Shown here: piece by piece, positions 21,224-33,381 of the stretch | Layout: every line of letters begins with the position of its first letter | How positions within the stretch are numbered: the stretch's first letter is position 1 | From: Ilyonectria destructans | Taxonomy: Eukaryota > Ascomycota > Sordariomycetes > Hypocreales > Nectriaceae | DNA length: 64,000 nt | Assembly (NCBI GenBank): GCA_020740775.1 | Contig: JAHEWK010000022.1 | Span: 918,733 to 982,732 of the forward strand | Direction: 5' to 3' | Notes under the pieces: model-generated | What the model saw: the letters and a program-made list of their open reading frames with translations, nothing else | Databases searched by the model: none | Told to the model about the DNA's origin: nothing | Translations under genes and position numbers: made by a program

Positions 21224-24200
21224 GCGTTAAACAGTATCAAGGACTATTTCGGGACCCGAGAGGTCGATAATTAATCGCATGTGGTCATCCCCTTGGACGG
21301 GTCTGAGGCGATCGATGCGCTCAGGGTGTTTGATGGCTACAGCTGCATACAATGCCAATACCCGACCACGGTGCGCAAGAATGCGGGGCCTTCAAAAGAT
21401 CGGTTACTTGACGTCGCTTATTCGCTACCCTGAATGAGAGCAGCCCTCGCAAGCTGAGAGAGGTACAGACGGGTTCGAGGCCCTAGATCAAAGGGGGTGG
21501 AGGCGCCTGGCTCAGAGGCCATCGCAAGGAAGGTGAGGTGATCAGGTAGGTGTTAACAGATTGGGTGGGTGGCTGGCCGAATCCTTAACATTAGCCGCTA
21601 GGGAAGTTAGATGTAGGAGGGAAGTCGGATGATCAAAAGTTCAGTGCCCGTTGTCACATACCGGTCGGTCTCCATGCTGGCAAGTTCACTGAATGTCGAT
21701 GTTGTATCATCGTCGTCGTCCTCGGTTACAATTGGGTTTGCTGACTGTAGTCAGTGAACTGTTCCCAGCCTCGCTTAGATTACAGACATGGCCTAGCTGG
21801 ACGCAACATGCTAACATCTCTGTCGACGTAGTGGTTTTTGACCGTCTTTACAATGAAACTAAGATTCGTTAGTATTGTATTAAGCTCGTAGCAGCCAAGA
21901 ACCTCACAACTCCTCTTCAAGTTCGTCGTCAACCTCATCTTCATATTCATCGCTCCCTTCCATTGTGTCGACCTTGCGAGCTTCGACTCTGTCCCGGTTC
22001 GCGACCAACATTGGGCTCCTCTGAGTGCAGGTCTTAAGCTTGCCCCGATTCGAAGATTCGTTGTCACATAGTGCTCTAGGAAACTTAGCTCTCATCTCGT
22101 CCTGCCTGCCACAGGGAGCTTGCATTAATGGGCTGGCGTTTGTAGCGTGAAACCAAAGAGCCTATCGACTTGCCGTGTGGCAAAACTTTTGGGAAGGTTG
22201 ATAAGGTGCAGGCTATCGCATCGGGAACGGGGCGCGTTTCGTGCTCTGTAAAAATTGAAAACCGCCACAGTAGAGCGAGGGACCAGCGCTGCCCACAGAT
22301 CAAATGCAATCAAACAAACTGCCAAATAAATCAAACAAATATGCCAAAATCTTATTTCAAATCAAACAAATGCAAAACAGCGGATTTGGAATGACATTTG
22401 ATATATTTGATCCCAGTGGACACTATCCGTGCTCATGCTTAGTGGCCGTGTTGTCGGTCCATGAATGAGGCGGTAGTTGCCCAATGCCCAACCGCCACCA
22501 CAGCCGCGGTCTGAACAACCCAACCAGCCAATTCACACCACGCCATTCTCGACCGTCCCGCATGATTGATGACGACGTTGGCCACTGTGTCATTCAGTCT
22601 GCACTCAATGTCTTGGGGGAAAGGCATCTGGTTCCGTTCCCAGTTCCTTTACTTAGGCGAAGTGCATGACTTTGCCGCCGAGTACGAGGACGAGGTCATT
22701 GGCCAGACCTTCAACCGAACCGTTTCGGTCGACGATAAGAAGACATATGAAAGTTTGCAATTAAAACAACACTGTCGAGCACGACTTACTCCACCGCAAA
22801 ACAAGATTCCAAAGAGCGGGGTGCCATTTGGCGAACTCATATGCATCCCTCGTTTTGTCCGAAATCCCATGGTTTGCGGAGCGCCAATTGTGACTAAGTA
22901 AGGCGTCTTTCGTAGTCTCTGGGACAAATGGTACGGAATTGAGGCCCAACACTCCGGCATAAAGTAACTTGAACTAATGCATGATCTTGACAATGCCACG
23001 ATTTAGCAGCTAACAGCCTGAGAATACATGGCGGTCAAGGGAGCCCCAATCAATATTTTACCCCCTGATCACCCTTACATTCTTATCCGGTCCAAAAATC
23101 CTCCTCAACCCAAGACTGCATCGTGCAAGTTCAAAACAATCCAAGCGTCATCTGGCCTTGGCGGGTCAGCCAACCCCTGCCGATAGAAACGTGTAGACCT
23201 CGAAGCGGGCCACGGCAAATTGAGTAGTTGCCTTACAGACGCGAACCAAACACGGAGATGTCCAGGTGAGCACGGTCTTTGGCTTGTAGGTGTAAACGAG
23301 GGTGAGATAGGCGGGTCCTAAGCCCCCTGCAGTGAAAATTGGGAGAGATGTGAGGCTGACTGAAGTGGGGGGGACAAAGCGAGGGTCATCCATTGGTGAG
23401 ACAGAACAAAGTCCCTGGATAACACACATATCACACATGGTTCTTTGCAGGAGGCGGCCCTCACTATGACTAGGTTCCAACCCACACCGGTATCTGGGGT
23501 CAAATTTACGTCCTCGGTGCACAAGCCAAGTACTTTGTCGTAGTTGCACCCTGTACGGAGCACGGTGTAGGCGCAATGAGTATCCTGAATCACAGCGAAG
23601 CCAGCCGAACAGAGGACGCCCCTGATGTATAGGACATTCAACTAGCCATTCTCGTGCTGTCGAGTTGCAAGACTCATAGGTGACACTCGGGCAAGCCCGA
23701 ATGCTCATTGATTGGCTTAGGGTTGGGCTGATGTAGGTCCACGCAGAATAGCAAGTCATGTACTCCGTAGTGGCAGTGGGATCAGGGGGAATTCGCGGAA
23801 GCCGGCAGTGCGTAATGAACGTCACCTCCGTATGCACGGTACTGAACCATGTCACTTTCTTCTCTTGCTCACTGTCAAACAAGACGGGCTATTTCTTCCG
23901 TAGTCTCCCCAGCCGTGCATGGTGATGGTACTTGGAGGCGGCAATGCTGTGGCACAGAGAGGAAGAGAGTACATCGTGTACAGGGATAGTCGTATCGACC
24001 GCACGGTGCCAATGTATCCCATTAGGCTCCCTATCCGATTCGACCAAGGTGAAAAGCGAGTGTCGGCACTAAGACAGTGGGCTGATGAGGTCGCACAACC
24101 CTTGTCCTTCGGTCTCACCCTCCCCAGCAAAGCCACACTGAGACGGAAAAAGGGGCGGCAAGGATCGGAGCTGGTATCGAGTGGCCCACGGTGAGTGGAG

Positions 24201-26400
24201 ATTGGTTGCTTGGGTAGTGGAAGCACTAGCGTGTTTGCCTCACTGCGCAGCCCCATTCCAACCACGCCCGTTCTAATGCAGCCTCGTCAATAATCGCCGT
24301 GCGTTAGCAGCCCTACCCTCGCACCTCCTCCGGTTACGTGCCCCACTGCTCATGCGTCGTATGCTGACAGAACCGCTCGACTGCATCGATAGCACGGTTT
24401 GACACGTTTGATTTCGCTGCTAATCCATATCGGCCGTGAAGGGATGATTTGCTCCTACGTGGTCCAGTGTCTAGCGCCTGTAGAGTATGTTCACGCGATC
24501 ACGCCTTCCAGACATGGTAGTTCAATGCAGATGAAATGTCCAACCCAATGACAAGCGTTTGTTTTTCACGAGCGAGGTTGCGTCTCAGGACCATGCATTC
24601 GACCACACCTTGGTGCTGGCTCCACAATCAAGGTCTAAAATTTTGCGTCGGGACTGTACAAGTCGGCGTGGATCCAATGTCACACTCCAGCTCTAACCCC
24701 GGCTGCCCCACGCTATGGGATTTGCGACCAACACGGGCCCTGGCTTGTTTGTTTCCTCAGTGCCCTGTTCGCCCGGAGCCTCATCCAACCCCTCCCAATT
24801 TCGAACCAGAGAGTCTGCAATCCCCCACCTCTTTCACACCGACAGCACGAGCTCGCCTTCGTCCATCCACGCAAAGCATCAACGTCCTCTGTTACCACCC
24901 ACTGTCTTGTTGCTTCCGATGAATGCTTCGTCTCTTCCTATTATGGAGCCCTTGCCGTCAATCTCGAGCAATCCGTGAGTCCGTCCTAAATATGAAAAAT
25001 CCTGGTCAATGTCATGCTTCAGAGGCTGCTTCTCAACATGGAGGAAATCCCGAAATCTCCTGTCTAGCCATCAGACATGGTCTTCTCAGAGATAATGGTG
25101 CCTCTTCGATTTGAGTAGCATCTCTCTTCTTTACGAGCAGTGAGTCTATGTCCCGCAGTGGTGCTTTCCGGTTTAATTACTGAAACGGCCGGCGTATCCG
25201 ATGCGATCGATTATTCCGTACCGACAAGCCCCTACCAACACCAACATGGCCGTTGAAGTCGAGTCGTAATACCAATGGCAACTTGAACGCATTGATGGTA
25301 ATAACTACATCAACGCGCCAAACCCGTTTACATCTATAGCCCCGAGCCTGCTAGCAACTCCTTTCACGATCGCATTTCTTAATTCGTCGCTCAGAACAGA
25401 AGCATCTGAATCAGTGCTTTTGGACCAATATTCAATTCGCAACCCGTTGTGCTTGTCAGATCAGGAAATACTCGCGTATTCATATACAGGATGAAGCTAG
25501 GCCCCTGCATATACTCGCAATTGTGTTTGTTCGTAGTATCGGTATTTGCCGGCACACTCAAATATGCCTGCGGTTCGTGACTTGGCATGCTAAATCATCG
25601 AGTAATGGACTCTTTTTGGAGTCTGCCTGCTTTGAAAACTCGTATTGATCCTCCCCGCATCCATTAGATCCTTCGTAGTCAGGCTGAAGCTCGTCGTGCC
25701 TGTCCCTGTGTGGCAGGCCGCGGTCGCCAATCCCCGGCATGCCCGATACGGTTTGCACTAGGGCTTTTAGTATTCGAGGTCAGCCGTTGCAAAATCTCAG
25801 TGGCTGAGCGCTTGCATCAAGGATGTCATTACTTCAATCTGGGCGCATCTTAGAAGACATCGCCGACGTATCGTAGAAAACTAGCTTGCAGCCATACATC
25901 GCGTGGATTAACGGTGAGAGGCTGGGTCGGAGCCACATAGTTGAGTACAGAGCAACCTAAGCGTGTGGAATTCCTAATGAGAACGGCTCGCAATAATTGG
26001 AGACGCGTCAATGCCGAGTCCTCCGCTATCCCCCTAGCCATGTTCAAACCCGGTCTAGGGCATCAAGTCCGGTATTTGGGTGCGCAATAGAAATGCCACT
26101 ATTACATGAGCGCCTTGCATCACCAAGTTCCCGTATTCCACGGCAGTTCTCTCACCGATCATTTATTCCGCCACGTAGGGTGTGAGTCATTTTGTCGCCG
26201 CTTGTTGTTGATGTGATGGCCGTGGTCGCCCAAGATGGCCGGCTAAGGCGACCTAAGTGGTCGACCTCTGATAAGTGAGGCTGGCGCACTACATCTGAAC
26301 AATTGCCTAACTCACGAAAACGAGGCAACTTCAGAGCCTTACTTTAGGCTTCACCGACATTTGAGCCTCATTTGCAGTCCACGTGTCTGCCGTCTAGTTC
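21224..26400. other. Gene-poor stretch
   Basis: About 5.2 kb without a supportable gene. A minus-strand frame at 22125-21904 (73 codons, acidic tail ending EDEVDDELEEEL) looks coding-like but has no domain or partner exon. Positions 22300-22380 carry a degenerate AAATCAAACAAATGC-type repeat. Other frames are short and of random composition. Confidence 0.5.
22300..22380. repeat. Degenerate short AT-rich repeat (AAATCAAACAAATGC-like)
   Basis: Three to four imperfect copies of a 15-20 bp word with core ATCAAACAAA lie close together in an otherwise mixed sequence. Function is unknown. Confidence 0.45.
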
Positions 26401-26406
26401 TATAAA
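26401..26406 (+). promoter_or_regulatory. TATA box of the 26496 gene
   Basis: TATAAA lies 95 bp before the ATG at 26496 and is followed by a pyrimidine-containing leader and an AACAACATG start context. Confidence 0.55.
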
Positions 26407-26495
26407 CAGCCTACAGGAACGCAAAAGTTCATAGCTAAGCAGCATTTATTACTATTTCATCCAGCCTCATACATTGCTGCACCGAAACCAACAAC

Positions 26496-27621
26496 ATGCA
26501 AAAGCATCCTGGGCCAGGGCTCATTATCAATGATGCCGAAACCCGACTTACAAAATGCAATGGTCTGCCCAGTGATGGTATATCGCATGCCATCACGCTC
26601 ACGCTCACCCACGGCTACGGCGGCCAGTTTGAGGTCACTGTTCAGCGAATGGCAGACTTAGAGGACGAAAGATTGCGAGTCGGTTGGATAGACCTAGATG
26701 GCAAGGATTACCATGCTGCCACTTCCCCTTTCGATATCGTCGCATCAGATCTTTCAACCAAGACGATGAGATATTACGTTGAGAGCTTACTGCCCTCTTC
26801 AGTCACGAAGATCATCGTCGATCACTTTTCCGAGTTGAAGCCGGCATACCAAATTCTCAACACCCTTGCCAAACATTGCAAACGCGGCGTTGTTAAAAAG
26901 GCGCTGGATTGTTTTATTGCATACCGGCTGGCAACGTCCCTGGTTGCTTCGGATGACACTAATGGCATTCTTCAACATGGACGGGTAGACAATAAAACGT
27001 CCTGTCTTCATGGAAAGGTTGTCTTGTCCCCGCCGATAAATGCAAAGCTTCGCCATATGCAACTACTAGTTTGGGAGGAACTAAGAACCGAACTATACGA
27101 GGAGATCTCAAAACCTTCCACCAAGACGAATGAGAAATGGCTCGTGGTGTGGATCCTTCTTTTCAACTTGGAGGATGTCGAATTTGACTGCATGAATCAC
27201 AACCTTGGAGGCCAAGAGATCGAGGAAGCCAGTGTGAACATTGAGAAACACATCCGCACGTTTCTGGATGATATTGACTTGAATGGAAAATTCTTCGACA
27301 TAAGTAATGGTTTGGTTGTGCTCAGTGTATTTTATTACAGTGCATTTCATAGTATGTACCGCTCCTGCTCAGTCCATCAATTTTATGAGAAACTAACTGT
27401 GAGTAACAGGGGAAACGTTCTTCAAGACTAGTCAGAGAGATCTCAGATCTGCCTTTCACGGTGAGAATCTGGATTCACTGGTAGGCTCGCACACTTTTAC
27501 ACTCTTAAGGGAGAGCTTGAACATATTGGGAAGACGGTGGCTCTTGGTCGGTCTATGGAGGTGTCTGTTCTTCGGCCTCATTGTGTCTTGTATTTATATT
27601 GGGTATTTGTGTATTAGGTAG
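26496..27621 (+). CDS. Two-exon gene of unknown function with C-terminal membrane segment
   Basis: Exons are 26496-27351 and 27410-27621. The 58-bp intron has a textbook donor GTATGT, branch ACTAAC and acceptor ACAG; unspliced translation stops early at 27431. The spliced protein is 355 aa. The N-terminal half carries several strand/helix segments and no recognised domain; a Leu/Trp-rich helical region lies around residues 185-285. The second exon reads RETFFKTSQRDLRSAFHG, then a hydrophobic tail (LLVGLWRCLFFGLIVSC) that looks like one transmembrane helix at the very C-terminus. A copy of this tail (RLLFFVLIVSCV) survives at about 46735-46810 beside the intact member of a duplicated block. 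I do not recognise the family. Confidence 0.7.
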
Positions 27622-29400
27622 TCATGCGAGGCCATTAATACTCTAGCGCAAAGTACAGATGATACTGCCTCGGTTTAAATTAATGTAGAATGAACATGTA
27701 GTGTTCGGACACATAAAGCTTAGGTAGCCCGGGGGTTCATCCTGTCAGAGAAATTGCAATTCTTATGAGAACATGGCCGAGCTTCTCTGGTGTAAAGAGC
27801 AAGAAGATGCAGCTGGATCTGAGCTTAATCATCAGCCTAGCGTAGCAGCCATCCACTGTCTTATCTCAACTCTTTTGAAGACCGTGATTCTCGCAACGTG
27901 GTTCTTGGCCTAACATTACATGTATTCAAATCTAGGGTATATCCTATAACAAGTCAAAGCATGGCTAACTGTCCCAACCTGAGGAGCTCTGAATCATGGA
28001 AGTTCTCCAATCTAGATACTTTATCGCCCCCAGTGTCGAAGTGTTACCACCTCCCAAACCGCAGATCCTACAGTTGAGCAACATCTCTTCGCGCCCAACG
28101 AAGGCCCGTCGTCCGAATTCTCGTCAAAGCTGTTGTTGAGAGGCTCCGATTAGGACCTCACGTTTCCGTTTGCCGGCATCTTGTTTCTCCAGGTCCTTCT
28201 GCCACATCTCAATCTCCTCATCATTGAAATCCCCACCGTGTCGTGCCCTAACGCCTTGCTGAGTCGTTCGCGCAGGCCTAGGATTAGCCAAAATGGGTAC
28301 TTGTATGAGTTCGATCCTGATCCCAGAAAGCTCTATCTGTTTCTCTCCCGCGGGACTTGTGACCGTGTGGCCTCAACCATTGAGCTTATTATACCACGTC
28401 CTGGACCTCCACCCGTACTTTGGTGGTTGCGTCTGGCGAGACGCGTGCGTTCGCAATTCTTTCAACGCGCCCACACACCCTTGCACCCCATCACAAGGCC
28501 TAGCTAGCCTACCGACGATGTACAATGTGCTATATCGGGAAAACACACCTTGCCAACACCCGAGAGAACCTGTTCCGCTTTCCGCTAAGCCCGAGGAGGA
28601 GTGAGGACAAGTCCGTGTGTCGGCTGCAATAGCTCAGAGCGAGGTTCTTTTCTTAGTGCCGACCAACTCGGGCCATGACGCGCGCTTTGTGGGCATCTCT
28701 CTAGCCATGACACAGGAGCACTTTTATCTATTATTACCGCCTTTCATTGCGGAAAGTCTTGCTGATGACTGCGAAACCGGATACTCTACCTAGCCCCAAA
28801 TTCCAATATGCCACACTAAGAATATTGACGCACGACTTCGACATGTCTAACTTAATTGTGTACATGGTGTACGTGACGGAAGAGTTTCTAGAGAAGGTGC
28901 ACGATCTTTGGAAGGTATCATCTTGACGGCGTTAGCGCAGAGGATAGGCTGCGTGGGTTTAGATTAGAGGATCTCGGCCAGGGAGTCACTGAGGGTTATG
29001 ATGGTCAAAAGTGGCCTTCTTTGGTTGCGTACCAGGCTCTGTTGCCGAATTTGGGCTATCACATGACAGCAGTTCTTTCCGCCGCGTCCTGAGGAGCTGG
29101 GAGTGCAAGTTGCCGGCGCGTTCATGGAACAGGTTGTAGAGTGAGCTCTTGGCCAGGCGGTAGATGTGACGTCGACGATGTTGCTTTGCGGACGCGACAA
29201 CGGGTGCCCAGTATGTAACTAGCGCGGAATCCGATGATAAGTTGGTGGGTAAGCTGCCGCCTAAGGAAGAGCTCGATCCCGCCACATCTACCAAGCCGCG
29301 CAGCTGTAGACGAAGCGGTCGTTGCCAAACAAATCGAGGTAGCGGGGGGGAGGGGGCAAGGTGAGCGAAAGGGTGTCGGCGATGGCTATATATATCCAGC
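27565..29400 (-). pseudogene. Decayed copy of the 47-48 kb gene (duplicated block, copy 1)
   Basis: The block aligns collinearly, in the same orientation, with 46735-48535. Shared landmarks in order: the hydrophobic tail of the 26496-type gene, CGCAAAGTAC, GTGATTCT followed by a TATTCAAATCTA region, GAGTCGTTCGCGCAGGCC, TTCTTGATTCCAGAAAGCTC-like sequence, and the TATATAT promoter. In the minus-strand gene the reading frame is broken by indels, the expected start ATG context is lost, and only pieces remain (for example IYRLAKSSLYNLF near 29150 against IYRPAENSLYDLF in the intact copy). An extra ~150 bp near 27725-27880 is absent from the other copy. Confidence 0.75.
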
Positions 29401-32400
29401 CACGCCCGCGGTGCGGCGCCCTGACACTATACTATTCCAGCGATAACTAGATGATCATCCGTAGTCTCACCACTCTATTCGATTATTATATAATGCCCAT
29501 TGACGCTCGCAGGCAAGACTAGTACCAAATAAGAGTCCCACTTAAGGGCTGTGGCCCTCGACGAAGATGGCGGCTCCTGCTTGATGACTACCTGCGGTGA
29601 TAGCTGATTTAAGGGCAGGGAAAGCAGGTCGTCATTTATGCCGGGGGCCATCCCAAGGAAGGCCCAATGCGCTAGTATAGTTGTATTCCAGAGTCTAGTT
29701 TGCATTGCGACTTGGCGTATTTGGAGGGTCTCCCCTCATTATCGGACTTCGTACAGCACTCTCCTTTCAGTTTATGGCTACATTTTCCGCAAGTCAATGT
29801 ACTCGAGAGGCTCAAACGCCAGCACTACATGTGTGAGCGGTGACTTTAGTAACAGAAACCAGATAACTCACATCACAGCAGACAAGGTGTGTATGTCCAT
29901 CTCCAATCATAGCCTGCCCGTAGCTACGCTAAGCAACTGGGACATGACGTTGGCGCTGGTAGCAGCAAACGAAGGGCTTTCGAGATGACCGTGGGATAGT
30001 GAGCGCTTAAGTTCACGTAGCTTGTCGATGGTTGAAGGGTGTCGAAGCTTTGAACGGGAAGAGGAGGGGGGAGGCGATATAGTTGAGATCTGGTGGGATC
30101 AAATTCCGTCCCTATGGACGGCTCAGGGGTGAGGGCCGCGGTCTAACCGTGGCGTATGTTACTATCCCGTCTCTTAGATGCGCCTTAATTGGGGGCGAAC
30201 TAGGTAATGTCGAAAGCCCCCGAGAAAAAACCTGAATTTGCCATTAGGTCTATCTGCATTGCTGACAGCTTCTTGCTCTAGGCACTCTCTGGTCTCCTCT
30301 AGAGTCTCATACCAATCTCTTACTCATTACCGTTACCATAATCCATAACACCATAACAACCAGCCGTAAGGCCAACTTGAAGAAGCAAGCTGCTCAGATC
30401 AGTACCCATATCTCCCTAGACGGTGACTGCCCCTGCTGCGCGCACTCTAGATCAACAAGTTCAAAGACTAACGAGATGCAGTCCGTAACTATACAGGGGA
30501 ACAACTCCATGAGTAGCACCCGGATGCAGCGCGTTAAGGGGTCGACTGCTAAAGTCATACGCAAGAAGCGGGCTATCGACAAGGTTATCTCTAATTCCCT
30601 TCCGTCCCCGCGGCGGAGACTGACCATCGGTGCTGGCTCGAGTGTCATTTAACAGGGGACCACGGAGAAATAACAGGCCGCCATCCAACACAACCAGGAT
30701 ATGAGTAGACAGGCAAGGACTCGAAGCGGTGCGTAGATTGCGGTACGCCATAGCAGAGCACGGTTCAACTATGACTCCAGCGGTGATACTGCAAATCACA
30801 TAAGAGCACAGGTGGCGCAGCGCACGGCTGCAGATTACTTCGTAGAGGAAATACACTCGAGACTTTCATTGCCCGTTGTGACGAGGATTCCATGTTGCTT
30901 TGCCATACAGCCATGACTCCTGTGTACGACTGAGTCATCTTGATATTCGGGGTTCAATCTGCTAGAAGCCAGCATGGCCATCTCCTTCACAAGTATGCGG
31001 CGGTTGCTACCAAGTCCAAGCCGTTTTATTCTTCCCGTCGTTAGCCGCGTAAGAACGAGATTGGCGGGTAGCAATCATGTCGACCCTGGCTTCGTTTATC
31101 CCAAGCCCGAGCGAGCAGGTACCGGTTCTGCTCCATCGCTGCATTACTGGAAATCATACTCCGTACTGGCGCTTTAATCCGCCCGCTCGGATCTTGTCCG
31201 CTACCGCAGGGCCGCGTTCCGGTTGCTACTGTTCGCTCCGCCGGTAGACCAACATTCATGATAGCGTTGGGGCCACAGCAACTGGAAAGCAAACCGAGGC
31301 TCTACCCAAATATCAGAAGATTATATCTGCTGTGCCCGGGGCTTCTAAGGAATTCCTAGCTGGTTTACCGACTGGGAGCGGGCTACGCATCAAGCCCGGA
31401 CTAGAGGCATCGGAGGCTTAGGCAATCCGAACGTATGGTTCAACAATCTATGCTTTGCTATAGAACTGAAATTCCAACTTCCAAAGGATCTATCAAAATA
31501 AGCCAAAAGCCAAATCCCAAGCGATCCGAACTGTAGCCAAGAGCCTACACAGAGGTCAGCAATAACCGCAAAAGGCGAACAGCGGCAATGTGTACGTGTA
31601 TGGACCCTCCTCATCAATTCCAGGTGACCTACTCACCTCTGTCCACAAAGTATGGAATCGCTGGGAAATTGGGGGCAATGCACAGGGCAGGCTCTCGGGG
31701 ACTTGGCCATTTGACGACGGATGATGCCATTAGACTAAAAACGGCTCCGTCTCTACCGCTCGCCAAACCCAGTTGAGCAAAGCCGCGATTGACCCTCAAG
31801 GCGCTGGCCATTTGTGTCAAATTAATATACGGCTACCTGGCGATGTTCGTGACTGGTATAGCCTCCCTTGGGTTTGGGACCGGCTAACAAAGTCGACGGA
31901 ACGATGCCTGAAGAACAACTCGAAATTGACACCAGTTGCACGGATATCAAACTACTACCCGGCATCCAATTCGCAGAAGCACGCTTCATCGAAGGGCACA
32001 ACTTGAACTCCGCGGGAATGGCGGAGCAGATGATGCAATGCATGGAATAGATAGAAGACCTTGTAAGAAGAACGCGGAATGACTTCAACCTATACCTGCA
32101 GAGCAAGACTCAGCCCCAGCTTACCAATATTGTCTCATCAACTACAACGAACTCCCTTTCTTCCGTCCTTCTCATATATTCAATAGGGGTACCCTGGTTG
32201 GAAACGAATTGACGGGCGTCCGTAAACCGGCGTTGGAAGAATCTGGTGGTATTATGTGTTGCTCAGCTGGCCTCTCTTCGGCTAGCGTCCCATTGTTCGC
32301 CACGACAGCGATCGCAGGGTTTTGGGCAAGTCTCAGTTTAATTTGAAGAAGGAGCGGAGCCTACCCCAGGAAGCTGAAAGAGGATGTCTTACTGTCCTCT

Positions 32401-32527
32401 ACAGGCCGGATCAAACTGATTCTGGATCTGCTTCATGTGATAGAGTTCATGTAGACGAGCAGCACTACGCGTGACTGTCACGTAGAGCCCACTATGGAAG
32501 TATAATAATTGCCATGATTGATCAATC
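29401..32527. other. Gene-poor stretch
   Basis: About 3.1 kb without a gene I can support. A 91-codon plus-strand frame at 30377-30652, basic in its C-terminal half and preceded by a pyrimidine-rich leader, might be a small gene. A 60-codon frame at 31868-32050 has coding-like composition, but neither has a domain. Confidence 0.45.
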
Positions 32528-33285
32528 CTAATCTATTACTACTATACTCTCATTTTGAGCACTCTCTGTGACGGGCTGCAGTGGGCTGAGATCAACCTGT
32601 GTGAGGTCAACGCATACGAGAATGTAGTCTCCTTTTTGGTTCTTCAAGCTCTCGACACGGACTTCTTCGGACAGACCAGCGACCTTAATAATACTGACTT
32701 TGGAGCTAGTTGGGAGAGAATCTACCATGCTCCTATTTGACTCGTGATTGTGGCTGCCCCTGATGGTCGGATCACGCTGAGCTGAGGTGGGGGCACCCGA
32801 TAAGCCTTTTTGGTTATCATTTCCATTGCAGGTAGTCGACCGGGAGATATCCATCAGCGTAGCAGCTCCCCTCAATGTCTTACTATAATCGGTATCCTCA
32901 CCAGAGTGAAGCCCTTCAACAAAAGTCAAAACCGGCATCTCAGCTTGACAGTATAGGCAAGCATGGCTCTCATCGTATGCCCCATGATAGGCATCATACC
33001 AACAGGACGTACAGTATGCATGACCTTGGAATATAGTTAGTAATGTCTATAGATCCTTTCTTCTTACCTTACCGCAATTAGTGAACATAAGATCCTCTGT
33101 TTTTGCGCAGATACTGCAGTGAGTCCATTGGTACTGCTTCGCCATTGATTGATAGCAGCTCTCGCAATACAGCTTCAGTACTGTCAGTCGAAATGATTTC
33201 AAAGGACTGGGTTCAATCTTACTTGACTCGCGGTCAGGAAGCGCCATTGGGCCACATCGAGTTTGAGGCGGCAAGTGCAAGGCAT
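32528..33285 (-). CDS. Small RING-finger protein, probable ubiquitin E3 ligase
   Basis: Three exons: 33285-33223, 33172-33073 and 33024-32528, giving 219 aa. Introns are 50 bp (donor GTAAGA, acceptor TGAAG) and 48 bp (donor GTAAGG, branch TACTAAC, acceptor CCAAG), with matching phases. Splicing assembles a C3HC4 RING: C40, C43, C54, H56, C59, C62, C77, C80, with the CGHAYC core reconstituted exactly at the second junction. Two extra cysteines (C24, C27) precede it. After the RING the chain is Ser/Asn-rich and then ends in a β-rich tail with acidic residues (YILVCVDLTQVDL). RING proteins of this kind usually recruit E2 enzymes; a ligase role is inferred from the domain only. Confidence 0.75.
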
Positions 33286-33375
33286 GAGTTTGTGTCGAGA
33301 GATGTTGTCTGACGGAGACTTTGAATGTAAAAGAAATGTGGCCGCGAGCGGTGGAAATGGTCTGGAGGGGCTGCT

Positions 33376-33381
33376 TTTATA
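33376..33381 (-). promoter_or_regulatory. TATA box of the RING-finger gene
   Basis: TATAAA on the minus strand lies about 92 bp before the ATG at 33285, the same spacing as at 26401/26496. Confidence 0.55.

Noticed and set aside
21440..21520. Possible tRNA because of GGGTTCGAGGCC
   Set aside because: No acceptor stem, D-arm or anticodon arm could be folded around it.
28181..28604. Plus-strand genes of about 105 codons
   Set aside because: They are shadows of the decayed minus-strand gene, as shown by alignment with 47-48 kb.
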